A DNA stretch of 64,000 bases from the NCBI RefSeq assembly GCF_000496595.1, contig NC_022793.1, positions 620,001-684,000 of the forward strand, read 5' to 3'. The stretch comes from Candidatus Liberibacter americanus str. Sao Paulo (GTDB lineage Bacteria > Pseudomonadota > Alphaproteobacteria > Rhizobiales > Rhizobiaceae). The position numbers and the translations under genes are program-made. Position 1 is the stretch's first letter. The number at the start of each line of letters is the position of its first letter. Shown one piece after another: positions 1 to 9,295 of the stretch. The notes under the pieces were generated by a model that was not told where the DNA came from, did not search any database, and was given only the letters and a program-made list of their open reading frames with translations.

Positions 1-189
1 GTAGAATTATCTAAATCGAATCTTACATATATATTGAAACGTACATATGGAATATTTTCTCTGATATTTATTCCATATATAGAGTATCTCCATTGCAATA
101 TTTATTTTTATTAAGAATTTTGATTTTATGCAATGTATTAAGATGAAAACCTTTTATTCTCCAGAAGATTAATTTAGTATTGCTAGATA

Positions 190-1080
190 TGTTTATTATG
201 AGCTTACTGTTTTAGGATCGATAAGAGCTTGTACCAAGATTTTTTGATGGCATATTTATAACAGCAAATTATATTAAGCGTTTTCATGATTTTCTAACTT
301 ATAAAGTAGAGGTGAATTATATATAACCTTTGGTAAATTTGCCTTCTGTATTATCTGGAAAAATTGCTTTTCGTAAAGTTTCTTTTAACTTTAATAATGG
401 ATTAGGGAAAAAACATATTTTAAAAAATATATATCTTACTATTTCACCTGGAGAAACAGTTGTTTTGTTTGGATTATCTGTCGTGGGAAAAACAATCTTT
501 CTTTCTTTAATGTTACGTCATCATAATACTTGTTCTGGAATTATAGAGTTTGATGATGTCAATGTCCTTCAGCTTCAACAACATGAAATTCGCAAAAATA
601 TTCTCTTAATCCCTCAAAAATCTGTTATCATGAGTGAAACTGTACATGATAAATTGCTATAGGGAAGACCGAAGAAACTCGTGAAGAAGTTCAGCGTGCT
701 GCAATGATTGTTCAAGCTCATGAATCTATCGATTTATTTGACAAAGGGTATGATACAATTTTGGGAGATTGTGGTTTAATTTTATCTGCAGGTCATATGC
801 AGCGTATTTCTCTTGCTCGTGCAATTTTGATAGATCCTCCTATTTTGTTGTTAGATGAATTTTGCTCATCTGTTGATATTGCAACTGAATCTAAAATATG
901 GAAAGCATTACGTGAAATTATGAGAGAGGGTGTACTACGAATTGTATCTTATAGATTATAATCTATAAATGAAATGGATACTGTTATTGTGTTATATGAT
1001 GCTATTATATTGGAGAATGGGACGCATAATGAGCTTATTAATAAATCGGTATTTTATTCTAGTCTGATAGGATTTAAGTA
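190..1080 (+). pseudogene. Degraded ABC exporter (TMD-NBD type), ATP-binding half still readable
   Basis: The nucleotide-binding domain of an MsbA/multidrug-type ABC exporter can be read across two frames. From about 345 the frame reads GKIAFRKVSFNF and then a damaged Walker A (GLSVVGKT, where GxSGxGKS/T is expected). At about 661 one missing base shifts the frame. Reading resumes with GKTEETREEV, an altered signature (LSAGH for LSGGQ) and a near-intact Walker B (ILLLDEFCSSVD). A TAA stop at 959-961 interrupts the H-loop region, after which the last ~39 codons continue in frame to a TAG at 1078-1080. DNA from about 190 to 330 has stops in every frame but may be remains of the membrane domain; the left limit is approximate. 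One frameshift, a nonsense codon and damaged ATP-binding motifs make it non-functional. The family is certain; the original substrate cannot be told. Confidence 0.85.
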
Positions 1081-1215
1081 GCTTCAAATTGCAAATTAAT
1101 TTTTTTGCAAAGATACGTTCTGGATATATCAATTGATATTAGTTTTTATATGATGTTTTTTATTTAGATGAAGATATTTTAAGTAGATTACACTAAGTAA
1201 ATTTTGGTTTACATT

Positions 1216-1250
1216 CTTAATATTAGAAGTAACTTAATATTAAGAAGTAA
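1216..1250 (+). repeat. Tandem 17/18-nt direct repeat upstream of recA
   Basis: Two adjacent copies of CTTAATATT(A)AGAAGTAA occupy 1216-1232 and 1233-1250 and differ by one inserted A. The second copy contains the perfect palindrome CTTAATATTAAG. The pair lies about 90 bases before the recA start, in the likely promoter zone. It may be an operator or a simple local duplication. Confidence 0.7.
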
Positions 1251-1339
1251 ATTTGATTTTATGGTGTTTCTCCTTATCGTACTAGCGATGTTAAAACCTT
1301 CAATAATATATTTTGAACTAAAGTAAGGAAATTAATTTA

Positions 1340-2380
1340 ATGGATAAGAATAAGGCTTTAGATGCTGCATTATCTCAGATAGAGCGTTCTTTTGGCAAAG
1401 GATCTATAATGAAACTTGGCTCTCAAGGTTCTCTTTCTGAGGGAGTTGAGGTTGTTTCTAGTGGTTCATTAGGCCTAGATATTGCTTTAGGAATTGGTGG
1501 CTTCCCAAAAGGTCGTATTGTTGAAATTTATGGCCCAGAAAGTTCTGGAAAGACAACGCTAGCGCTTCATACCATTGCTCAAGCTCAGAAAAAGGGAGGA
1601 GTATGTGCTTTTGTTGATGCGGAGCATGCATTAGATTCCATATATGCTAGAAAGTTAGAAGTTGATCTTAAAAATTTGCTTGTATCTCAGCCAGATACAG
1701 GGGAGCAGGCATTAGAAATAACAGATATGTTAGTGCGATCAGGAGCTGTTGATGTGATAGTAGTTGATTCTGTTGCAGCATTGACTCCACGTGCTGAAAT
1801 TGAGGGGGATATGGGTGAAAGTTTGCCAGGAATGCAAGCCCGTTTAATGAGTCAAGCGCTTCGTAAGTTGACAGCTTCTATTTCACGATCTAATTGTATA
1901 CTTATTTTTATCAATCAAATGCGAATGAAAATAGGTGTTATGTTTGGTTCTCCTGAAACAACTACAGGAGGTAATGCTCTTAAGTTTTACGCTTCTGTTC
2001 GTTTGGATATTCGTCGTGTAGGCGCTATTAAGGAAAAAGATGAGATTGTTGGGAATCAAACTAGAGTTAAGGTTGTAAAAAATAAAATGGCTTCTCCATT
2101 TAAGCAAGTAGATTTTGATATTATGTATGGAAATGGAATTTCTCGTTTTGGTGAATTAATTGATTTAGGTGTCAAGGCTTCTATTGTTGAGAAAGCTGGA
2201 GCATGGTTTTCATACAAGGATCATCGTCTTGGACAAGGACGTGAAAATGCAAAGACATTTTTAAAAGAGAATATTGATATTGCTAATGATATTGAAGCTA
2301 TATTGCGACAAAATGCCGGACTTGTTTCGGAAGCTCTTTTACAAGATCCTGCAATCAATGTGAAGGATGTTGATAGTTAA
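1340..2380 (+). CDS. recA: Recombinase RecA
   Basis: RecA forms ATP-dependent filaments on single-stranded DNA for homologous recombination and repair. The 346-residue protein has the Walker A GPESSGKT at about residues 65-72, a loop L1 region ([20 protein letters not shown]) and the L2 region with [15 protein letters not shown]. The core is complete and typical of alphaproteobacteria; NQMRMKIG replaces the usual NQIRMKIG, a mild change. It is slightly shorter than many rhizobial RecAs because of a short C-terminal tail. AAGGA at 1323-1327 supports the ATG start. As in rhizobia it is followed by alaS. No GTTC-N7-GTTC operator, the usual alphaproteobacterial LexA site, is visible upstream. Confidence 0.98.
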   Translation: MDKNKALDAALSQIERSFGKGSIMKLGSQGSLSEGVEVVSSGSLGLDIALGIGGFPKGRIVEIYGPESSGKTTLALHTIAQAQKKGGVCAFVDAEHALDSIYARKLEVDLKNLLVSQPDTGEQALEITDMLVRSGAVDVIVVDSVAALTPRAEIEGDMGESLPGMQARLMSQALRKLTASISRSNCILIFINQMRMKIGVMFGSPETTTGGNALKFYASVRLDIRRVGAIKEKDEIVGNQTRVKVVKNKMASPFKQVDFDIMYGNGISRFGELIDLGVKASIVEKAGAWFSYKDHRLGQGRENAKTFLKENIDIANDIEAILRQNAGLVSEALLQDPAINVKDVDS

Positions 2381-2507
2381 TAAATTGATGTAATTTTTAT
2401 ATTTTTTATAATTATTAAGTATTGATTATAATAGTTGCCACACATTATGTATGACGTAGATATGTCGTATTATTTCTCTTTATATATTAGGGGCTAAATA
2501 CTTTTCA

Positions 2508-5234
2508 ATGAGCAATTTGAATAGCATTCGATCCACATTTATTGAATTTTTTAAAAAAAATGGACATCAATTTATAGATTCTTCTCCGCTTGTTCCTAAG
2601 AATGATCCAACATTAATGTTTACCAATGCGGGGATGGTTCAATTTAAAAATATTTTTACAGGACAAGAATTTAGTAAATATAAAAAGGTTACAACCGTAC
2701 AGAAATGTGTTCGTGCTGGCGGGAAACATAATGATCTTGATAATGTTGGACGTACTACTCGACATCATACTTTTTTTGAAATGTTGGGTAATTTTTCTTT
2801 TGGTGATTATTTCAAAGAAATGGCTATTAAGCTTGCATGGGATCTTCTTACTAAAGAATTTGATATTGATCATAATCGAATATTGATAACTGTTTATGAA
2901 AGTGATCATGATTCATTTAATCTATGGAAAATAATTTCAGGTTTATCTTCTGATAAAATTATCCGTATTTCTGGTAGTGATAACTTCTGGTCAATGGCTG
3001 ATATAGGTCCATGTGGACCTTGTTCTGAAATTTTTTTTGATCGTGGTGATAAAATTTCAGGGGGATTGCCGGGATCTGGACTGGATGGTGATCGTTATAT
3101 TGAGATGTGGAACCTTGTTTTCATGCAGTTTGATCAGAAAAGCAAAGATGAACGTATTGTTTTGCCTAATCCATCGATAGATACAGGTATGGGATTAGAG
3201 CGTATGGCTGCTGTTTTACAGGGCAAAGTAGATAATTATGATATAGATATTTTTAAAGCACTTATTTCAGCTTCTGAGCAAATAACTGGGAAAAAATATT
3301 GTGGTGATAACATAATCAATCATCGTGTTATTGTTGATCATCTTCGATCTTCTGCTTTTTTAATTGCAGAAGGGGTATTGCCAACAAACGAAGGTCGTGG
3401 ATATGTGTTGCGACGTATTATACGTCGTGCCATGTGCTATGCTAGATTAATGGGATTTATGGATCCGGTTATGAATCATCTTTTGCCTACGCTTTATTCT
3501 GAAATGGGAGATGTGTATCCTGAATTAATTCAAGCGCAAGCATTGATTTCATCTACACTTGAATTTGAATATGTGAGATTTAATAAGACATTAGATCGTG
3601 GAATTGCTTTACTTGATGAAGTATCTTCTAATTTGGAAAAGAATGCAGTACTTGCTGGCGATATCGCATTTAAATTATATGATACACACGGACTTCCTTT
3701 AGATATTATGCAAGATATATTATGGTCTCGTGGATGTAATGGCGTAGATATTTTATCTTTTAATAAAGCATTGGAAGCCCAAAGAATAAAAGCAAGGGGT
3801 CATTCTTTAGGATTAAAAGGCGAGAGAGTAGAAAGCATTTGGTTGTCTCTTAATGAAAAATACGGTGCTACACAATTTTTAGGTTATGACATTAACTCTA
3901 ATCCTAGGGTTAATATAGATGATAAAAAAAGAAGCGTTAATACTTATCATGATAATTATTTAAGAAATAATCTAGATGATCATGGTATTAAATCTATAGT
4001 ACTTGCAATTGTTCATGAAAATAAAATAATTGATAAAGCAGAGTCAGGACAAACTATTGAAATAGTTTTTAACCGTACTCCTTTTTATGCTGAATCTGGT
4101 GGTCAAATAGGAGATATTGGTTTAGCTATTGCTGAAGATGTTCATATAGAAATTATTGATGTGCAAAAACAAAAGGGTGGAATATTAATTCATCATGCTA
4201 TTGTTAAAAAAGGTGTATTGCGAACATCAATGCCTGTTTTGCTAATAATAAATGTTCGAAATCGTTATCATCTTAGCCTAAATCATTCTGCGACACATTT
4301 GTTGAATTGGGCATTGCGTACGGTTATTGGCCCTCATGTTGCGCAGAAAGGATCACTTATTACTCCAGATAGATTGCGTTTTGATATTACGCATCCACAA
4401 CCAATAACCAATGCAGAAATAAAATCTATTGAAAATAAGGTTAATTGTGTTATTGCTCAGAATTTATCTATTGTAACTAGAGTTATGGATATAAATGACG
4501 CTATAGCGTCTGGAGCTTCTACATTATTTGGGAAGACATATGGTGATAAAGTAAGAGTTGTGTCTATAGAAGATAATGAGGGTAATATTCATTCTTCTGA
4601 ACTATGCGGAGGAACTCATGTTTATTCTACAGGAGAAATTATGCTTATGCATATTATTTCTGAAAGTTCTAGCAGTTCAGGTATTCGTCGTATTGAGGCT
4701 ATTACTGAACAAAAAGCACGTGAATATCTTGTTGAACAAGACGATAGATTAAAATCAGTTGCTAATTTTCTTAAAGTGCAGCCAAGCAATGTATTAAGAC
4801 GTGTAGAAGAAATTTGGGAAGATCGTCGTCAGCTTCAGCTTATGGATTCTAAACGAAAGTTGACATTGAATATCGATAATTTATCGTTACACAAGATTGC
4901 AGATATCAATTTTATGAGTCATGTTATTCCAGATGTGAGTTCTAAAGAACTTAGAGGATTAATTGACATAGTTCAGAAAAAAATAAAATCTGGGATAGTT
5001 ATGCTTATTGGTATAGATAAAGCTAAAAAAGCATCTGTAGTTATTTCAGTTAGTAGCGATTTGATTAATCGATTTAATGCAGTAGATCTTGTTTGTTTGC
5101 CTTCAAAAATATTGGGAGGTAAAAAGGGAGGAGGGCGACCTAATATTGCTCAATCCGGTGGGCCAGACGGAAAAAATGCAGGAAAAGCTATTGAATCTGT
5201 TATATCTTTTTTAAAAAGCAAAACTAATATATAG
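2508..5234 (+). CDS. alaS: Alanyl-tRNA synthetase
   Basis: This class II enzyme charges tRNA-Ala and edits mischarged Ser/Gly. The 908 residues begin with the catalytic core (GHQFIDSSPLVPKNDPTLMF, motif 1 region). The editing domain follows, with zinc ligands HSATH at about residue 592 and CGGTH at about residue 700. The protein ends in the C-Ala domain (KKGGGRPNIAQSGGPDG, a GGGRPDMAQ-type motif). At 908 residues it is slightly longer than the usual ~880; part of the excess is an Asn/Asp/Lys-rich insert around residues 465-490, before the editing domain, typical of low-complexity growth in AT-rich genomes. It lies 127 bases after recA, the rhizobial gene order. Confidence 0.98.
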   Translation: MSNLNSIRSTFIEFFKKNGHQFIDSSPLVPKNDPTLMFTNAGMVQFKNIFTGQEFSKYKKVTTVQKCVRAGGKHNDLDNVGRTTRHHTFFEMLGNFSFGDYFKEMAIKLAWDLLTKEFDIDHNRILITVYESDHDSFNLWKIISGLSSDKIIRISGSDNFWSMADIGPCGPCSEIFFDRGDKISGGLPGSGLDGDRYIEMWNLVFMQFDQKSKDERIVLPNPSIDTGMGLERMAAVLQGKVDNYDIDIFKALISASEQITGKKYCGDNIINHRVIVDHLRSSAFLIAEGVLPTNEGRGYVLRRIIRRAMCYARLMGFMDPVMNHLLPTLYSEMGDVYPELIQAQALISSTLEFEYVRFNKTLDRGIALLDEVSSNLEKNAVLAGDIAFKLYDTHGLPLDIMQDILWSRGCNGVDILSFNKALEAQRIKARGHSLGLKGERVESIWLSLNEKYGATQFLGYDINSNPRVNIDDKKRSVNTYHDNYLRNNLDDHGIKSIVLAIVHENKIIDKAESGQTIEIVFNRTPFYAESGGQIGDIGLAIAEDVHIEIIDVQKQKGGILIHHAIVKKGVLRTSMPVLLIINVRNRYHLSLNHSATHLLNWALRTVIGPHVAQKGSLITPDRLRFDITHPQPITNAEIKSIENKVNCVIAQNLSIVTRVMDINDAIASGASTLFGKTYGDKVRVVSIEDNEGNIHSSELCGGTHVYSTGEIMLMHIISESSSSSGIRRIEAITEQKAREYLVEQDDRLKSVANFLKVQPSNVLRRVEEIWEDRRQLQLMDSKRKLTLNIDNLSLHKIADINFMSHVIPDVSSKELRGLIDIVQKKIKSGIVMLIGIDKAKKASVVISVSSDLINRFNAVDLVCLPSKILGGKKGGGRPNIAQSGGPDGKNAGKAIESVISFLKSKTNI

Positions 5235-5451
5235 CACATGCTTTTTATAATAAGTATATGCAGTTTAATTTCATATCTAGTATTTATACATTGTTTATCT
5301 AATTATACAACTAATATAAAACACTCAATTTCTGAATAACTAAAAAATGTGATTTATTTTAAGACTTTTTTCATTAATAACAAATGATAATTTTCATTTA
5401 CTACTTTAAATATTATTATTTTATTATGAGATATGGATTAGGTCATTACTT

Positions 5452-8400
5452 TTGCACAATAAAGTATTACATCAAGTTGATAAACGAATAAACAAGTTGG
5501 ATAGACAAGGAGATCAATCACCAGGGTTTGTTCATTTGCGAGTACATTCTTCTTATTCATTATTAGAAGGTGCTATTCATTTAAAAGATATTATTAAAAA
5601 GGCAATAGAAGATCAGCAACCAACTATTGCTATTACAGACACAAATAATCTTTTTGGCGCATTAGAATTTTCTCAGGAGGCTATTTATGCTGGTATTCAG
5701 CCTATTATTGGCTGCCAATTAGATATTGATATGCAAGATAGTTTTAAGATAAGCAATCAAAGTCAGTCAACTTCGTCACGTCAATCCATAGTTCTTTTGG
5801 CGGCAAATGATAAAGGATACAGTAGCCTTATTGATCTTGTAAGCCGTATGTATCTTTTAGATAATGGGCCAAAATCAGTTTGTATCTATTTATCTTGGTT
5901 AAAGGAAATGGAAACAGATGGTCTAATTATGTTAACAGGTGCAGCTAATGGTCCTATAGATAGAGCAGTTTATGCTGATAATTATAAAATGGCTGAATCT
6001 CGTCTTCTTTTTTTAAAGAAAATTTTTGGTAATCGTCTTTATGTCGAATTACAACGTCATGAAGGTTATAATAGGTATATTGAGAGCCAAATAATAAAAT
6101 TAGCTTATGATAATGAATTGCCGCTGGTTGCTACAAATAATTCATTTTTTCTTTCTAAAGAAGATTATGTTGCTCATGATGTTTTAATGGCAATTTCTCA
6201 TTCAACTTTCGTATCTCAAGAAGATCGTCCACGGGTAACTAATGATCACTATTTAAAGAGCCGTTCTGAGATGATATCTATGTTTAGTGATTTACCAGAG
6301 GCTTTAGAGAATACATTAGAAATTGCCAAGAGATGTTCTTTTTTATTAAAAGTACAAAACCCTATTTTGCCTCATTTTATCATAGAAAAATGTGAAGATA
6401 TTGATAAAAAAGAAGTATATGACTTGCGTCTAAAATCCAAAGAAGGCTTAGAAAATCGTCTAAATCATGGTTATCTAGCTCCTGGATATTGCAAAAAAGA
6501 TTATATAGAGCGTCTTGATTTTGAGTTAGATGTGATAGAACGCATGAATTTTGCCGGTTATTTTTTGATTGTCGCTGATTTTATACAATGGGCAAAATCA
6601 CAAAATATTCCGGTAGGCCCTGGACGTGGATCTGGAGCAGGTTCTGTTACCGCATATGCTTTGTCAATTACTGATATTGATCCTCTGCGATTTTCGCTTT
6701 TATTTGAGAGATTTTTGAATCCGGATCGTGTTTCCATGCCTGATTTTGATATTGATTTTTGTCAGGATAGACGTGATGAAGTTATTAAATATGTACAGAA
6801 TAAATATGGATATGAACGTGTTGCTCAGATTATTACTTTTGGTTCTTTACAGGCCAAGGGAGCATTGCGTGATGTCGGAAGAGCCTTACAGATGTCTTAT
6901 TCTCAGGTTGAACGTATCTGTAAGTTAGTGCCTAACAATCCCGCTCATCCTATATCTCTTAGACAAACTATTGCAGACGATAAGCGCTTTCAAACAGCTA
7001 TTCAACAAGCTATTGAAGATGATCCTTTAGTTGATCATCTTATTGATATTGCTGTGAAATTAGAGGGATTATATAGGCATACATCTACTCATGCTGCAGG
7101 TATTGTGATTGGCGATCGATCGTTATCAAAATTAGTCCCTATGTATCGTGATACACGATCTGATATGCCAATTACACAGTTTAATATGAAATGGATTGAA
7201 AAAGCTGGATTGGTTAAATTTGATTTTTTAGGTCTTAAAACTCTTACTGTTTTACAAAAAAGCATAGATTTATTAGCCAATAAGGGAAAAAAAATTGATT
7301 TATCAACCATTACTTTTAATGATGATGAAGTCTATGACAGTTTAAAAGAAAAAGGTACATTGGGAATTTTCCAATTGGAAAGTTCTGGAATGCGCCAAGC
7401 TCTCGAGGGAATGAATGCAGATCGTATTGAAGATATAATTGCTTTGGTATCTTTATATCGTCCAGGTCCAATTGACAATATTGCTGTTTATAATCGTCGC
7501 AAAAAAGGTGAAGAGAAAATAGCTTATATTCATCCGTTAATTGATCCTATTCTAAAAGAAACTCAAGGAGTTATTATCTATCAAGAGCAAGTAATGCAAA
7601 TAGCTAAATTGCTAGCAGGATATTCTCTCAGTGAAGCAGATATTTTACGTCGTGCTATGGGTAAAAAAATAGAAAAAGAAATGAATAAACAGAGAACAAG
7701 ATTTGTTGATGGCGCAAAGGAAAAAGGCTTAACTAATAAAGAGGCTGTTGATATTTTTGAATTACTAGCTAAGTTTGCAAACTATGGCTTTAATAAATCT
7801 CATGCTACAGCTTATGCTGTTATTTCCTATCAAACTGCTTGGATGAAAACATTTTATACTGCTGAGTTTTTAGCTGCTTCAATGACTTTAGATATGGATA
7901 ATACAGATAGGATTAAAAAATTTTTTCTTGAAGCTAAAAAGTTTAATATCGAAGTTATTATTCCAGATATTAATACTTCTTGTGTGGATTTTGAGGTAAA
8001 AAACAATAAAATTTATTACTCTTTGGCGGCTATTAAAGGAGTTGGTATCACAACAGCTCGTCATATTGTGGAAGCAAGGGCAGACGAGACTTTTGAGAGT
8101 TTGGAAGATTTTTGTCTTAGAATTGATTTAAAACAGTTAAATCGCCGAGTATTAGAAGGTTTGATTTTTGCAGGTGCCTTAGATTGCTTTGGTTATAGCC
8201 GTTCACAATTATTTGAATCTATTGATAATATTCAAAAATATGCACAGTTTATTCAAAAAAATCATAATGATAATAATCAAGTAAGTATTTTTTCAGATGT
8301 AAATTCTGAAAAAATTTGTTTTGCAAAATCCGCGGTTAAAAATTGTTCTACACGATTTGAAAATGAACGAAAAGTATTGGGTTTTTATCTTTCGGGACAT

Positions 8401-9210
8401 CCTATTGATGTCTATAAAGAAGTATTGGATTTTTTAAATAAAAAAAATAAAAAAAGGACTAAAAATATTGAGTTTGCAGCTATCGTTATATCTAAGACTG
8501 AGAAGTTAAGCCGTAATAGATATAGGATAGGATCGGTGGATTTTTCCGCTAAAGACTGTGAATATAATGCTATTTTATTCTCAAATAGATCAAGTAAATA
8601 TAAATCATATGATGAAAAACTGGTTATTGATGATTGTTATGATCATATAATAGAATATAAGTTGAAAGAAGTAGATGAGGGTAAAAGTAATCTATCAACT
8701 ATTGAGATAAAAGGGCTAATAAAAAATCGCCCTTGTCTATTAATGCCATTAAAACCATATCTTATAAATGCATCTATTGATTTTTCCTCTGGCTATGAAA
8801 ATAATAAATCCAAATGGAATAAACAAATAACCGATGATAAAGATATCGGTAATAAAGATGATAAAGATATCGGTAATAACGATGAATATGATAAAAATAA
8901 AATTCAATTATTATATGTTCGATCTTTAGAAAAAATTTCTATGGAAATATTATATTGTTTGGACATACGTATTAAAAATATTAATTCTATTACAGAGATT
9001 GTAGAATATTTTGAAGATTTTAAATCTAAATGGAATGATAGCCTCGGAGAAATAAATGTGATTTTTGTGAATTCGAAAGAAAATATTGAAGTAGATATAA
9101 AGACTTATAAGAAGTATCCTATATCTCCAGAAATAGCATTTGATTTAAAACATATTGAGGGTGTAATTGAGGTTGTTCAGAAAATGAAGAATAATAGTAA
9201 TAGTAGTTAG
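5452..9210 (+). CDS. dnaE: DNA polymerase III alpha subunit
   Basis: This is the catalytic subunit of the replicative polymerase. The 1252-residue protein opens with a PHP domain (FVHLRVHSSYSLLEGA, residues ~26-41). The polymerase active site follows: GPGRGSGAGS and the PDFDIDF aspartates at about residues 430-436. The finger region (LYRPGPI, HATAYAVISYQTAWMK), a tandem HhH region and a degenerate OB/C-terminal part come next. The start is TTG; no in-frame ATG lies nearby and no strong ribosome site is visible. Length is near the upper end for DnaE1. Residues ~1128-1143 carry a perfect two-copy 8-residue duplication in a poorly conserved linker. dnaG follows directly. In the rhizobia I recall, dnaE instead follows lolD, so it may have moved. 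Confidence 0.97.
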   Translation: MHNKVLHQVDKRINKLDRQGDQSPGFVHLRVHSSYSLLEGAIHLKDIIKKAIEDQQPTIAITDTNNLFGALEFSQEAIYAGIQPIIGCQLDIDMQDSFKISNQSQSTSSRQSIVLLAANDKGYSSLIDLVSRMYLLDNGPKSVCIYLSWLKEMETDGLIMLTGAANGPIDRAVYADNYKMAESRLLFLKKIFGNRLYVELQRHEGYNRYIESQIIKLAYDNELPLVATNNSFFLSKEDYVAHDVLMAISHSTFVSQEDRPRVTNDHYLKSRSEMISMFSDLPEALENTLEIAKRCSFLLKVQNPILPHFIIEKCEDIDKKEVYDLRLKSKEGLENRLNHGYLAPGYCKKDYIERLDFELDVIERMNFAGYFLIVADFIQWAKSQNIPVGPGRGSGAGSVTAYALSITDIDPLRFSLLFERFLNPDRVSMPDFDIDFCQDRRDEVIKYVQNKYGYERVAQIITFGSLQAKGALRDVGRALQMSYSQVERICKLVPNNPAHPISLRQTIADDKRFQTAIQQAIEDDPLVDHLIDIAVKLEGLYRHTSTHAAGIVIGDRSLSKLVPMYRDTRSDMPITQFNMKWIEKAGLVKFDFLGLKTLTVLQKSIDLLANKGKKIDLSTITFNDDEVYDSLKEKGTLGIFQLESSGMRQALEGMNADRIEDIIALVSLYRPGPIDNIAVYNRRKKGEEKIAYIHPLIDPILKETQGVIIYQEQVMQIAKLLAGYSLSEADILRRAMGKKIEKEMNKQRTRFVDGAKEKGLTNKEAVDIFELLAKFANYGFNKSHATAYAVISYQTAWMKTFYTAEFLAASMTLDMDNTDRIKKFFLEAKKFNIEVIIPDINTSCVDFEVKNNKIYYSLAAIKGVGITTARHIVEARADETFESLEDFCLRIDLKQLNRRVLEGLIFAGALDCFGYSRSQLFESIDNIQKYAQFIQKNHNDNNQVSIFSDVNSEKICFAKSAVKNCSTRFENERKVLGFYLSGHPIDVYKEVLDFLNKKNKKRTKNIEFAAIVISKTEKLSRNRYRIGSVDFSAKDCEYNAILFSNRSSKYKSYDEKLVIDDCYDHIIEYKLKEVDEGKSNLSTIEIKGLIKNRPCLLMPLKPYLINASIDFSSGYENNKSKWNKQITDDKDIGNKDDKDIGNNDEYDKNKIQLLYVRSLEKISMEILYCLDIRIKNINSITEIVEYFEDFKSKWNDSLGEINVIFVNSKENIEVDIKTYKKYPISPEIAFDLKHIEGVIEVVQKMKNNSNSS
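8833..8880 (+). repeat. 24-bp tandem duplication inside dnaE
   Basis: Two adjacent 24-base copies, 8833-8856 and 8857-8880, differ only at the last base. They encode DDKDIGNK and DDKDIGNN. The reading frame is kept and the duplication sits in the variable C-terminal region, so it is probably tolerated. Copy number may vary between strains. Confidence 0.9.
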
Positions 9211-9295
9211 TCTTTATATTGAATATTTTATTTTCGATATTCTATTCATTTTTTTGAATGAATATGAAATACCAATTCATATTAGCAGATTGGAT

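Noticed and set aside
1081..1339. LexA-type SOS box before recA
   Set aside because: Only isolated GTTC and GAAC half-sites are present; none has a partner at the required spacing.
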